This document shows positions 1-5,448 of a DNA stretch of 5,448 nt, one piece after another. The notes beneath the pieces are model-generated. The model did not search any database, was not told the origin of the DNA, and saw only the letters and a program-made list of their open reading frames with translations. Source of the DNA: Desulfocapsa sp. (GTDB taxonomy: Bacteria; Desulfobacterota; Desulfobulbia; Desulfobulbales; Desulfocapsaceae); the NCBI GenBank assembly GCA_020717935.1, contig DYDK01000127.1:1-5448 (forward strand), read 5' to 3'. The position numbers and the translations under genes were made by a program. The first letter of the stretch is position 1, and every line of letters begins with the position of its first letter.

Positions 1-49
1 TACCCACATTCACATGGGGCTTTTTTCTATCAAATTTTTCTTTTGCCAT
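1..49 (-). CDS. tuf: Elongation factor Tu, N-terminal fragment (runs off left edge)
   Basis: The minus strand from 49 reads MAKEKFDRKKPHVNVG, the conserved start of EF-Tu just before its first GTPase motif. EF-Tu carries aminoacyl-tRNA to the ribosomal A site as a GTP complex in the cytoplasm. Only 16 codons are visible. The start is well placed: a GAGGTG ribosome binding site lies a few bases upstream, within 54-60. The gap to the fusA stop is only 24 bases with no obvious terminator, so it is most likely the last or a late gene of the same str transcript. Bacteria often carry a second tuf copy elsewhere, so this may be tufA or tufB; the window cannot say. Confidence 0.95.
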   Translation of the reverse strand, partial: MAKEKFDRKKPHVNVG

Positions 50-73
50 AATCACACCTCAATTCGTTTGAGC

Positions 74-2152
74 TTATATGCCTCTGAACTTTTTAACTAT
101 TATATCTGCTTTCGCACTCGGAACAATATCATACTCTAAAAAGCGCATGGTAAAATTGGCCCGCCCCTGGGTTACGGAACGCAAGGATGTTGAATATCCA
201 AACAACTCAGCTAATGGAGCATGCGAGTGAACAACCTGCAAATCATGAATACTCTCAACAATACCAATTTGAGCCCGTTTACTGTTGAGATCATTGATAA
301 CATCTCCAAGATACTGCTCAGGAGTAACAACCTCAACACTCATTACCGGTTCAAGCAGTAAGGGATTTGCCTCAACAACTGCTCGACGAATCGCCATTGA
401 TGCCGATATACCAAAGGCCATCTCAGTGGAATCATCTTCATGGCACGACCCGCCAATCAGATTGACTTTCATGTCAGTCAAGGGATATCCGATCAATGGG
501 CCTGCATCCAAACTATCAACAACTCCCTTTTCAATCGCTTTCAAATACAACTTTGGGATCTGTTCTTCACTAACTTTGCATTCAAATAAAAAACCTGCCC
601 CGCGAAGAAGGGGCTCAACCTCTAAAATAACATGCCCGTATTGACCTTTGGCACCGGTATACTGATCAAATTTTCCTTCAGCCTCGGCCTTAGTCCCAAT
701 CGTTTCTTTATAGGCGACCTGTGGCTTGCCCACATTAGCAGAAGCCTTAAAATCATTAAGCAAACGATCAATGATAATTTCCAGGTGTAATTCACCCATT
801 CCAGAAATAATCGTCTGACCGGTATCTTCGTTGGTAGATATGGTAAAAGAAGGATCTTCGAGTGCCAACTTTTGCAGGGTTTCAGCAAGTTTCTTCTCAT
901 CAGCCTTGCTTTTGGCCTCAATGGCAACCCCGATTACAGGCACGGGGAACTCCATTTGGTCAAGAACGATATAATCACCAGCTGCACAAAGAGTGTCACC
1001 AGTGGTCGTAAATTTGAGACCAATCACTGCGCCTATATCACCGCAACCAATTTCCTTCACCTCTTCTCGCTTATTCGCATGAAGCTTGAGAAGCTTAGAA
1101 ATTTTTTCCTGCTTTTTTTTGATAGGATTAAAAACCTTTTCACCAACCTTAAGCCTCCCTGAATAGATACGCAGGTAGGCAAGATTTTCAACAAAGGAGT
1201 CGCTCATCAACTTAAAGACTAAGCCGCAGAAAGGGGCATCGTCGTTTGCGGATCGCACAACAAGGTGATTATGCTCATCCACACCTTCCACTGACGGAAT
1301 ATCAACAGGTGAAGGCAGATAGCGAATAACACCATCCAGTAAGGGTTGAATCCCTTTATTCTTAAAGGCGCTGCCACAAAGGACGGGAACAAGGCCAAGA
1401 CTCAATGTTGCTTTCCTGAGAGCTGAATAAATCTCTTCAGGAGACACTGGTTTGCCCTCTAGGTATTTTCCCATGATCTCCTCATCAAAGTCGGCCAACT
1501 TTTCGAGGAGCACCATATGTGCGGCCGTGAATTCTTGTTGATATTTTTCAGGAATGTCGAATTCCTGAACTTCTTGCCCCAATGTGGCCTCATCAAAGAT
1601 GAGCATCTTCCCTTCAATAAGGTCAATCACGCCTTCAAAAGCCGACTCACATCCCACGGGCAATTGAACAGCGACCGGATTTACACCCAACCGGTCAGCT
1701 ATCATCTTGAGGCATCGGTGAAAATCAGCCCCGACACGATCCATTTTGTTAATAAAGGCAATTCTGGGGATAGAGTACTTATCTGCCTGTCGCCACACCG
1801 TCTCTGATTGGGGCTCAACACCACCAACGGCACAAAAAACAGCAACTACCCCATCCAGTACCCGCAAACATCGCTCCACCTCAACAGTGAAATCGACATG
1901 ACCAGGAGTGTCAATAATATTTATTTTCGCTTGATGCCAAAAACAGGTTGTAGCAGCTGAACTAATCGTAATTCCGCGCTCCTGCTCCTGTTCCATCCAG
2001 TCCATAACGGCATTGCCATCATGAACCTCACCCAATTTATGCGACCGTCCGGTATAATAAAGAATTCGTTCAGTTGTTGTAGTCTTTCCAGCATCAATAT
2101 GGGCCATTATGCCTATATTTCGTACCTTGGATAGATCCTCATGAGCCGCCAT
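74..2152 (-). CDS. fusA: Elongation factor G
   Basis: This gene encodes EF-G, the GTPase that moves tRNAs and mRNA through the ribosome after peptide bond formation and helps RRF recycle ribosomes. It has 692 residues, the normal family length. The GTPase motifs are all present: AHIDAGKT at 17-24, RGITI at 59-63, DTPGH at 81-85, NKMD at 135-138 and SAFKNKG at 261-267. Domains II to V follow, with the domain III signature [10 protein letters not shown] near 451-460 and the domain IV tip histidine at 571. The ATG at 2152 is preferred over an adjacent in-frame TTG at 2155, because GAGGAA (2158-2163) lies 5 bases before the ATG. The first domain IV loop reads [11 protein letters not shown] (497-507), where most EF-Gs have a QSGGRGQ-like loop. 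The gene lies between rpsG and tuf in the usual str order. It could belong to a diverged EF-G subfamily, but its place in the operon supports it as the main translocase. Confidence 0.97.
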   Translation of the reverse strand: MAAHEDLSKVRNIGIMAHIDAGKTTTTERILYYTGRSHKLGEVHDGNAVMDWMEQEQERGITISSAATTCFWHQAKINIIDTPGHVDFTVEVERCLRVLDGVVAVFCAVGGVEPQSETVWRQADKYSIPRIAFINKMDRVGADFHRCLKMIADRLGVNPVAVQLPVGCESAFEGVIDLIEGKMLIFDEATLGQEVQEFDIPEKYQQEFTAAHMVLLEKLADFDEEIMGKYLEGKPVSPEEIYSALRKATLSLGLVPVLCGSAFKNKGIQPLLDGVIRYLPSPVDIPSVEGVDEHNHLVVRSANDDAPFCGLVFKLMSDSFVENLAYLRIYSGRLKVGEKVFNPIKKKQEKISKLLKLHANKREEVKEIGCGDIGAVIGLKFTTTGDTLCAAGDYIVLDQMEFPVPVIGVAIEAKSKADEKKLAETLQKLALEDPSFTISTNEDTGQTIISGMGELHLEIIIDRLLNDFKASANVGKPQVAYKETIGTKAEAEGKFDQYTGAKGQYGHVILEVEPLLRGAGFLFECKVSEEQIPKLYLKAIEKGVVDSLDAGPLIGYPLTDMKVNLIGGSCHEDDSTEMAFGISASMAIRRAVVEANPLLLEPVMSVEVVTPEQYLGDVINDLNSKRAQIGIVESIHDLQVVHSHAPLAELFGYSTSLRSVTQGRANFTMRFLEYDIVPSAKADIIVKKFRGI

Positions 2153-2164
2153 CAAAATTCCTCA

Positions 2165-2198
2165 AACCGATCAAACATAAAGACTTCTTTTGACGGTT
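2165..2198 (-). promoter_or_regulatory. Hairpin just upstream of the fusA ribosome binding site
   Basis: In the mRNA sense, AACCGTCAAA (2189-2198) can pair with TTTGA plus CGGTT (2165-2175). This gives a 10-bp stem with a single bulged base (2170) and a 13-base loop. The stem ends one base from the GAGGAA site (2158-2163), so it may influence fusA initiation or stabilise the transcript. Pairing was found by eye; a regulatory role is inference. It lacks a following T-run, so it is not a terminator. Confidence 0.4.
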
Positions 2199-2245
2199 CA
2201 CCTTTACTATGCGAAGCACTGTCGTTCTTACCCTTGAAACACTGA

Positions 2246-2719
2246 TTACCAACGATAATGAGCAAATGCCTTATTGGCCTCTGCCATTCGATGGGTATCA
2301 TCCCGCTTTTTAACGGCGGCACCACGATTATTGAAGGCATCCATCAACTCAGCGGCTAATTTCTCAGCCATGGACTTACCAGAACGAGACTTGGCATAGG
2401 ATATAATCCAGCGCATAGCCAATGCATTTCTTCGTGATTGCCGAACTTCCATAGGAACCTGATAGGTTGCCCCACCAACACGACGCGACTTAACTTCAAC
2501 CTTTGGTCGAACTTTCTCCATGGCTTCTTCAAAAACGGTCAACGGATCACTCTCAGTAATTTTACCCGCTATGATATCCATGGCACCATAGAGTATATGC
2601 TGAGCAACGCTTTTCTTGCCTCGCTCCATAATTCCATTGGTGAACTTACTGACCAGCACAGAATTAAAACGGGGATCTGGATCAACTTCTCTTTTTTCTA
2701 CAATCTTTCTTCGTGGCAT
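2246..2719 (-). CDS. rpsG: 30S ribosomal protein S7
   Basis: This gene encodes S7, which binds the 3' major domain of 16S rRNA, starts assembly of the 30S head and lies next to the E-site tRNA. The protein has 157 residues, typical for the family (about 156). It starts [20 protein letters not shown], carries the conserved [12 protein letters not shown] segment near 82-93 and ends in AFAHYRW. The start at 2719 follows an AAGAGG ribosome binding site at 2726-2731. It is separated from rpsL by 64 bases and from fusA by 93 bases, both holding possible hairpins. In E. coli, S7 represses translation of its own operon from the rpsL-rpsG gap; whether that holds here is inference. Confidence 0.98.
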   Translation of the reverse strand: MPRRKIVEKREVDPDPRFNSVLVSKFTNGIMERGKKSVAQHILYGAMDIIAGKITESDPLTVFEEAMEKVRPKVEVKSRRVGGATYQVPMEVRQSRRNALAMRWIISYAKSRSGKSMAEKLAAELMDAFNNRGAAVKKRDDTHRMAEANKAFAHYRW

Positions 2720-2750
2720 CTCTATCCTCTTTCACAGCAAGAACTATGTA

Positions 2751-2779
2751 TTGGTGACTTTTGACAAGCCGTCACCCAA
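2751..2779 (-). promoter_or_regulatory. Hairpin in the rpsL-rpsG gap, candidate S7 autoregulatory element
   Basis: The mRNA can pair TTGGGTGAC (2771-2779) with GTCACCAA (2751-2758). The core stem is six perfect pairs (GGTGAC with GTCACC), extended by two more across one bulged base, around a 12-base loop. It lies between the rpsL stop and the rpsG ribosome binding site, the position of the S7 repressor site in enterobacterial str mRNA. No sequence match to that site is claimed; only position and fold support the role. There is no T-run, so a terminator is unlikely. Confidence 0.4.
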
Positions 2780-2783
2780 GTGA

Positions 2784-3155
2784 TTATTTCGGGCGCTTAG
2801 CACCATATTTAGAGCGTCCCTGCTTCCTGTTAGAAACGCCAAGGGTATCAAGGGTACCACGAACGATATGATACCGAACACCAGGAAGATCTTTCACACG
2901 ACCACCGCGGATAAGCACCACCGAATGCTCTTGTAGATTATGACCAATTCCTGGAATATAGGAAGTAACCTCAATCCCATTGGTCAATCGAACCCTTGCT
3001 ACTTTTCGTAGTGCTGAGTTTGGCTTCTTCGGAGTGGTGGTATAAACACGAACACATACACCACGCTTCTGAGGAGACCCCTTTAACGCAGGCGTATTGG
3101 TCTTTTTTACTAATTTCTTTCTGCCCTGCCGAACGAGCTGATTAATTGTTGGCAT
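2784..3155 (-). CDS. rpsL: 30S ribosomal protein S12
   Basis: This gene encodes S12, the small-subunit protein at the decoding centre that helps monitor codon-anticodon pairing. It has 123 residues, the standard length, and is highly conserved throughout. It begins [13 protein letters not shown], has [13 protein letters not shown] at 39-51 and ends SKYGAKRPK. Lys43 and Lys88, the positions whose changes classically give streptomycin resistance, are both the wild-type lysine, so the sensitive form of the target is predicted. Asp89, in the conserved KDLPG segment, is the residue RimO methylthiolates in other bacteria. The start at 3155 has AGGAG at 3167-3171, 11 bases upstream, slightly far but acceptable. 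It is the first gene of the operon and follows a strong promoter and a leader of about 115 bases. Confidence 0.98.
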   Translation of the reverse strand: MPTINQLVRQGRKKLVKKTNTPALKGSPQKRGVCVRVYTTTPKKPNSALRKVARVRLTNGIEVTSYIPGIGHNLQEHSVVLIRGGRVKDLPGVRYHIVRGTLDTLGVSNRKQGRSKYGAKRPK

Positions 3156-3200
3156 TCCTGTTACTGCTCCTGTTCAATTGATTACCCTGATATAGTATTT

Positions 3201-3230
3201 TGAGTGAATTTCTATAAAAAGAACCACTCA
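3201..3230 (-). promoter_or_regulatory. Hairpin in the rpsL leader
   Basis: TGAGTG (3225-3230 in the mRNA sense) pairs with CACTCA (3201-3206), and the inner TTCT/AGAA pair (3210-3213 with 3220-3223) extends the stem. It lies in the untranslated leader between the predicted start of transcription and rpsL. It has no T-run after it and so is not a plausible terminator or attenuator of the standard kind. Function unknown. Confidence 0.3.
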
Positions 3231-3277
3231 CATTTACTTCGTCCGTTCACAATCAATACGACAAAAATGAAAAAAGT

Positions 3278-3306
3278 TATTTACCCCATCGGCCCATCAG
3301 TGTCAA
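3278..3306 (-). promoter_or_regulatory. Sigma70-type promoter of the str operon
   Basis: On the minus strand a perfect -35 box TTGACA (3301-3306) is followed after exactly 17 bases by TAAATA (3278-3283), one mismatch from the consensus -10. Transcription would start near 3268-3271, giving a leader of about 115 bases before rpsL. The discriminator is AT-rich. This is the only strong promoter seen upstream of rpsL and lies between the operon and the mobile DNA, so the str genes should be expressed independently of the insertions. Confidence 0.8.
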
Positions 3307-3626
3307 CACAAAAAACATTTGCAGGACAAAGGAAACGGTTTCTCCTCCCTTCAGTATCGCAAAGAAAAAAAATCGACGAAATGTGCTATAAATGAAGTTA
3401 AGTACACTTTAGATTTCACTGGGAAGCCCGTCGGCCACTGAGGACTGGTTTTTACCTGAGCCTTTTATCAGCCATTCCCGATATGGCTGAGAGGCTGTCT
3501 CATGGCTTAAGTTGTAGAAAAAACGACCAGAAACCGTGTATTTTTGACATACCTATCCTGTCCGTCCCGCTGGATGATACCAGCAGGAGCCTGATCTTTG
3601 ACAATCTTCCGTCTCACCTTTATCTC
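3307..3626. other. Non-coding stretch between the str promoter and the transposase remnant
   Basis: No gene is supported here. The part next to the promoter (to about 3420) is AT-rich and looks like native upstream DNA, with A- and T-runs near 3364-3372 but no clear hairpin terminator. From about 3420 the composition changes and the rest probably belongs to the trailing end of the DDE-type insertion element. A hairpin occurs at 3468-3490. I could not find a convincing terminal inverted repeat marking the element's edge. Confidence 0.5.
3468..3490. repeat. Inverted repeat in the tail of the DDE-type insertion element
   Basis: TCAGCCAT (3468-3475) and ATGGCTGA (3483-3490) are perfect inverted repeats of 8 bp around a 7-base loop. 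AGCC (3459-3462) and GGCT (3493-3496) could extend the structure across a small internal loop. Neither strand has a T-run after it, so it is not a classic terminator. It may be a structural end feature of the element. Confidence 0.5.
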
Positions 3627-4236
3627 TTACGATATGTCTGGGAGCTCTTGCTTTTCAGCTCCATAGACAATCAAACGAAGAAGCACTTCCATAGATGGCA
3701 ACGACTTATATCTATGGAAATAGCCACGGATCCTTTCCCCATAGCAGTCTCTTGCAGCCCAGTTTCTTTCTGACCGCCTGAAAGAGCGGGCAGCACATTT
3801 GCTGTACCTGATCCACCAGAAAGGCCAGCATCATCATTGTGGCAAAGACGCTGCTCAGATGCTTCTTCCCCAGTCCGTAATTATGATCAAGGCTATACCC
3901 TTGATTTTTAAGCGTATTGAAGGTCTCATTCTCAATCCGCCAACGGACACGGCCGGCACGCATGACCTCCCAGACATTCTCTTTGGTAATTTCCAGGGCC
4001 ATTACCCAACTGAAAGACTTGGTGACTTTTGGTGCATTCGTTCTTTCTTCGTCGCAAGTGATTTCTTTGTACTCAAGAAAATTCACCAGCAATTCTTCCT
4101 GACTGGCCTTATTTAGCGGGACTTGATTGATAAAGCGGAACCAGTGGGTCTTGTTGGGATCTTTTTGACAGCAGTATTTCCCGGTAGAACTGTAAACAGG
4201 GGAACATTCAAAATTTAAAAATGCTGCCAAGGGCAA
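3627..4236 (-). pseudogene. DDE transposase, C-terminal remnant with frameshift
   Basis: This is the C-terminal part of a DDE transposase of an insertion sequence, recognised from the block RWRIENETFNTLKNQGY, with HNYGLGKKHLS shortly after and a hydrophobic stretch AFLVDQVQQ. I recall this family as about 400 residues or more, annotated IS4-like or ISNCY; the assignment is not firm. The main frame (4236 down to 3712) starts without a credible start codon: it is open only to a TAA at 4258-4260, begins at a TTG and has no ribosome binding site. Family-like sequence starts around 4190 (SSTGKYCCQKDP), so the N-terminal half with the first two catalytic aspartates is missing. In the run of four G residues at 3737-3740 (minus strand) one base appears extra. 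Skipping it changes LLWGKDP to LLWERIRGYFHRYKSLPSME, which fits the family ending and stops at a TAA at 3627-3629. It is a dead remnant in the same orientation as the str operon. Confidence 0.85.
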
Positions 4237-4264
4237 CCTGGAGACAAAAAATCCTTTTTAAAAA

Positions 4265-4298
4265 CCCGTGTTATAATGAAGTATCACCAACACACGGG
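4265..4298 (+). promoter_or_regulatory. Hairpin able to mask the tnpC ribosome binding site in read-through RNA
   Basis: CCCGTGT (4265-4271) and ACACGGG (4292-4298) are perfect 7-bp inverted repeats with a 20-base loop. The right arm overlaps the G-rich ribosome binding site GGGGGA (4296-4301) of tnpC. The left arm ends at the -10 box of the predicted promoter, so transcripts started at that promoter (near 4284) lack the left arm and stay open. Only RNA entering from outside the element would fold and hide the site. Confidence 0.5.
4269..4277 (+). promoter_or_regulatory. Extended -10 promoter of IS66 tnpC
   Basis: TGtTATAAT at 4269-4277 is a consensus extended -10 element: TG, one base, then a perfect TATAAT. 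The -35 position (about 4249-4254) is poor, which extended -10 promoters tolerate. The transcript would start near 4284, about 22 bases before the tnpC ATG at 4306. Confidence 0.55.
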
Positions 4299-4334
4299 GG
4301 ATCAAATGACGGTTGACAATATTCATGTCGAAGC

Positions 4335-4338
4335 AACA
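4335..4338. repeat. Target site duplication, left copy (AACA)
   Basis: AACA directly precedes the left terminal repeat of the palindromic element and is repeated at 4480-4483. Removing the element and one copy restores the TnpC reading frame (codons GCA ACA GTA AAG), which supports these borders. Because the ends are flanked by CAACAG on both sides, the border could shift by a base or two. Confidence 0.75.
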
Positions 4339-4356
4339 GAGCCTCTTGCAAAATGA
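4339..4356 (+). repeat. Left terminal inverted repeat of the MITE-like element
   Basis: GAGCCTCTTGCAAAATGA is the exact reverse complement of 4462-4479. Its last three bases, TGA, form the premature stop of the tnpC reading frame. Confidence 0.9.
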
Positions 4357-4461
4357 AGATTTTCGTTCAAAATCGAGGCATGCTAAAAATTTTACCTCAG
4401 GCATGTAGTTGATATTCCGATGATAAAATTTTGAGCATAACGAAGAGATTGGGCGAAAAGA

Positions 4462-4479
4462 TCATTTTGCAAGAGGCTC
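4462..4479 (-). repeat. Right terminal inverted repeat of the MITE-like element
   Basis: TCATTTTGCAAGAGGCTC is the exact reverse complement of 4339-4356. A weaker match (TTTTCG) continues inward on both sides. Confidence 0.9.
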
Positions 4480-4483
4480 AACA
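4480..4483. repeat. Target site duplication, right copy (AACA)
   Basis: AACA directly follows the right terminal repeat and matches 4335-4338. The TnpC frame resumes immediately after it at 4484. Confidence 0.75.
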
Positions 4484-5448
4484 GTAAAGCGGGTTACTGA
4501 ACTGGTCGCAGCGGAGAAAGATCTTTCTCCAGCATTGAAGCCCAGCCTTGAAGTGTTGTTGCTTCTGATCTCCATTTTGGTAAACCGTTTAGGGCTCAAT
4601 AGCCGGAACAGCAGCAAGCCGCCGGTGACAGATCCCTATCGCAAGAAAGAACCACAAAAATCGAGCGGGCGTAAACCCGGTGGCCAACAGGGACATGCTG
4701 GCACAACCCTTAAACAGGTTGCCAGCTCAGATATTATCGAGATTATCCAGGTTAACAGAAACCTTTTGCCACCTGGCCAGTACCTGGAGGCAGGGCATGA
4801 GGTCAGACAGGTTATCGATCTGGATATCAGCACAGTTGTCACCGAATGGCGCGCCCAGATCCTGGAAGACCAGCATGGCAAACGCTACATCGCCCCATTT
4901 CCGGAAGGGGTATCTCGTTCGGTGCAATACGGCATCGGCGTCAAGGTCAATTCGGTCTATATGTCCCAGTACCAGATGGTTCCCTATAATCGCATCGAGG
5001 AGCACTTCCTGAACCAGATGCAGATTCCAGTCAGTGCTGGTTCAATTGTCAATTTCAACAGGGATGCATTTGAGCGTCTTGATTTTTTTGACGACTGGGT
5101 AAAAAAACAGCTATCGCTTTCTGCCTTGATGCATGTCGATGAAACCGGTATCAATATTGGCGGTACCCGAAGCTGGCTGCATAATGCCTCAAATGACAGG
5201 TTTAGCTATTTTTATCCCCATACGAATCGAGGCGGCAAGGCGCTGGACGAGATTGGGATTCTGCCACATTACCAAGGTATCCTCTGTCATGATCACTGGA
5301 AGCCCTACTTCCATTATGGTCAGGCGCATGCTCTCTGCAACGCCCATCATCTGCGCGACCTTGAAAGGGCTTGGGAGCAAGACGGGCAACAATGGGCACA
5401 ACGAAGAGCGGATGAGCGGAGTGTGGCGATTTGTCTGCGGCGTGGCGC

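Larger units (their letters stand above)
4339..4479. mobile_element. 141-bp palindromic MITE-like element inserted in tnpC
   Basis: The element is bounded by perfect 18-bp inverted repeats and flanked by the 4-bp direct repeat AACA. It encodes nothing. Most of it is one imperfect palindrome centred at 4409: an inner pair of 15-bp arms (4380-4394 and 4424-4438, one mismatch) is exactly symmetric with the outer arms. The RNA or single strand could therefore fold over nearly its whole length. Non-coding size, matching ends and target duplication fit a non-autonomous element moved by a transposase in trans. The GAG...CTC ends recall IS5-type elements, but that parent family is a guess. Confidence 0.85.
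4192..5448 (+). mobile_element. IS66-family insertion sequence (left part; right end outside window)
   Basis: The element is defined by its TnpC transposase gene (4306 onward). Its left edge is inferred near 4192, where the sequence GTAAACAGGGGAACATTC begins: IS66 ends usually start with GTAA, and resemblance of the neighbouring DDE transposase to its family stops here. That leaves about 115 bases before the gene, with no room for tnpA or tnpB, so it resembles the TnpC-only branch of IS66 (ISBst12 type). If the edge is right, 4184-4191 would be one copy of the 8-bp target duplication typical of IS66. The region appears more GC-rich than the str genes, in keeping with transferred DNA. Confidence 0.6.
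4306..5448 (+). pseudogene. tnpC: IS66-family transposase TnpC, interrupted and partial at the 3' end
   Basis: This encodes the DDE transposase of an IS66 element. Codons 1-11 (MTVDNIHVEAT, 4306-4338) start at an ATG with GGGGGA upstream. A MITE-like insertion follows and adds a stop at 4354-4356 (EPLAK then TGA). With the insert and one target copy removed, the frame resumes at GTA (4484) and stays open to the window end, giving 332 visible residues. Numbered that way, it has the family's SSKPP motif at 54-58, a glycine/lysine-rich stretch (SGRKPGGQQGH), HVDETG with Asp230, CHDHWKPYF with Asp281 and CNAHHLRDLE from 296. The third catalytic residue would lie beyond the edge. The insert plus duplication is 145 bases, so the two parts are out of frame. 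No ATG or GTG start exists in the downstream frame for a long way, so the gene is probably inactive. After QQWAQ (about 5402) the sequence no longer resembles IS66 as I remember it. Confidence 0.88.

Noticed and set aside
285..1807. Plus-strand open frames across fusA as antisense genes
   Set aside because: They lie opposite a fully conserved EF-G and show no recognisable domains or start signals.
3204..3395. Small plus-strand open frame of 63 codons upstream of rpsL
   Set aside because: It overlaps the str promoter and leader, has low-complexity lysine-rich content and no convincing ribosome binding site.
3468..3490. Possible rho-independent terminator
   Set aside because: The 8-bp stem is perfect, but neither strand has a T-run after it.
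3733..3745. Programmed ribosomal frameshift in the DDE transposase
   Set aside because: Insertion elements typically use -1 shifting at A-rich slippery sites. Here a +1 shift at a short G-run is needed, and the gene is already truncated.
4313..4318. TTGACA, a consensus -35 box on the plus strand inside tnpC
   Set aside because: No -10-like sequence lies 16-18 bases downstream (the spot falls in ACAGAG at the insertion border), and it lies within codons 3-5 of tnpC.
4339..4479. CRISPR or REP-type repeat
   Set aside because: Only one palindromic unit is present, and the target duplication and disrupted frame fit a transposed element.
4680..5012. Open frames on both strands across 4636-5012 as separate genes
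   Set aside because: They overlap the IS66 TnpC frame, which carries recognisable motifs; their products resemble nothing and have no ribosome binding sites.

Overview
The window holds most of a str ribosomal-protein/elongation-factor operon on the minus strand, followed upstream by a stack of damaged mobile elements. The operon order is rpsL (S12), rpsG (S7), fusA (EF-G), then the first 16 codons of tuf (EF-Tu), which run off the left edge. Gene order, the S12 and S7 proteins and the AT-rich background suggest a Gram-negative bacterium. A Desulfobacterota (former deltaproteobacterial) host, perhaps near Desulfobulbales, is my best guess, but it rests on general resemblance and is not proven by any single residue.

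Layout from left to right: tuf start (1-49, minus), fusA (74-2152, minus), rpsG (2246-2719, minus) and rpsL (2784-3155, minus). A leader of about 115 bases follows, driven by a near-consensus sigma70 promoter (TTGACA, 17 bases, TAAATA; 3278-3306, minus). The gaps between genes contain hairpins. One lies between rpsL and rpsG, where S7 feedback control acts in enterobacteria. Another sits directly against the fusA ribosome binding site.

From about 3420 to the right edge the DNA is mobile. A DDE-type transposase fragment (about 3627-4236, minus) lacks its N-terminal half and carries a +1 frameshift. It abuts an IS66-family element on the plus strand, whose TnpC gene starts at 4306 and runs off the right edge. 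That gene is interrupted after codon 11 by a 141-bp palindromic MITE-like element (4339-4479) with perfect 18-bp terminal inverted repeats and a 4-bp target duplication. The simplest history is three nested events: the MITE in IS66, IS66 in the older DDE element, and that element upstream of the str operon.

The str genes work together: S12 and S7 are small-subunit proteins, and EF-G and EF-Tu drive translocation and tRNA delivery on the ribosome. Nothing here amounts to a new defence or metabolic system. The points most worth following are the nested insertions, an IS66 promoter/hairpin layout that looks like protection against read-through expression, and unusual residues at the decoding-centre loop of EF-G.
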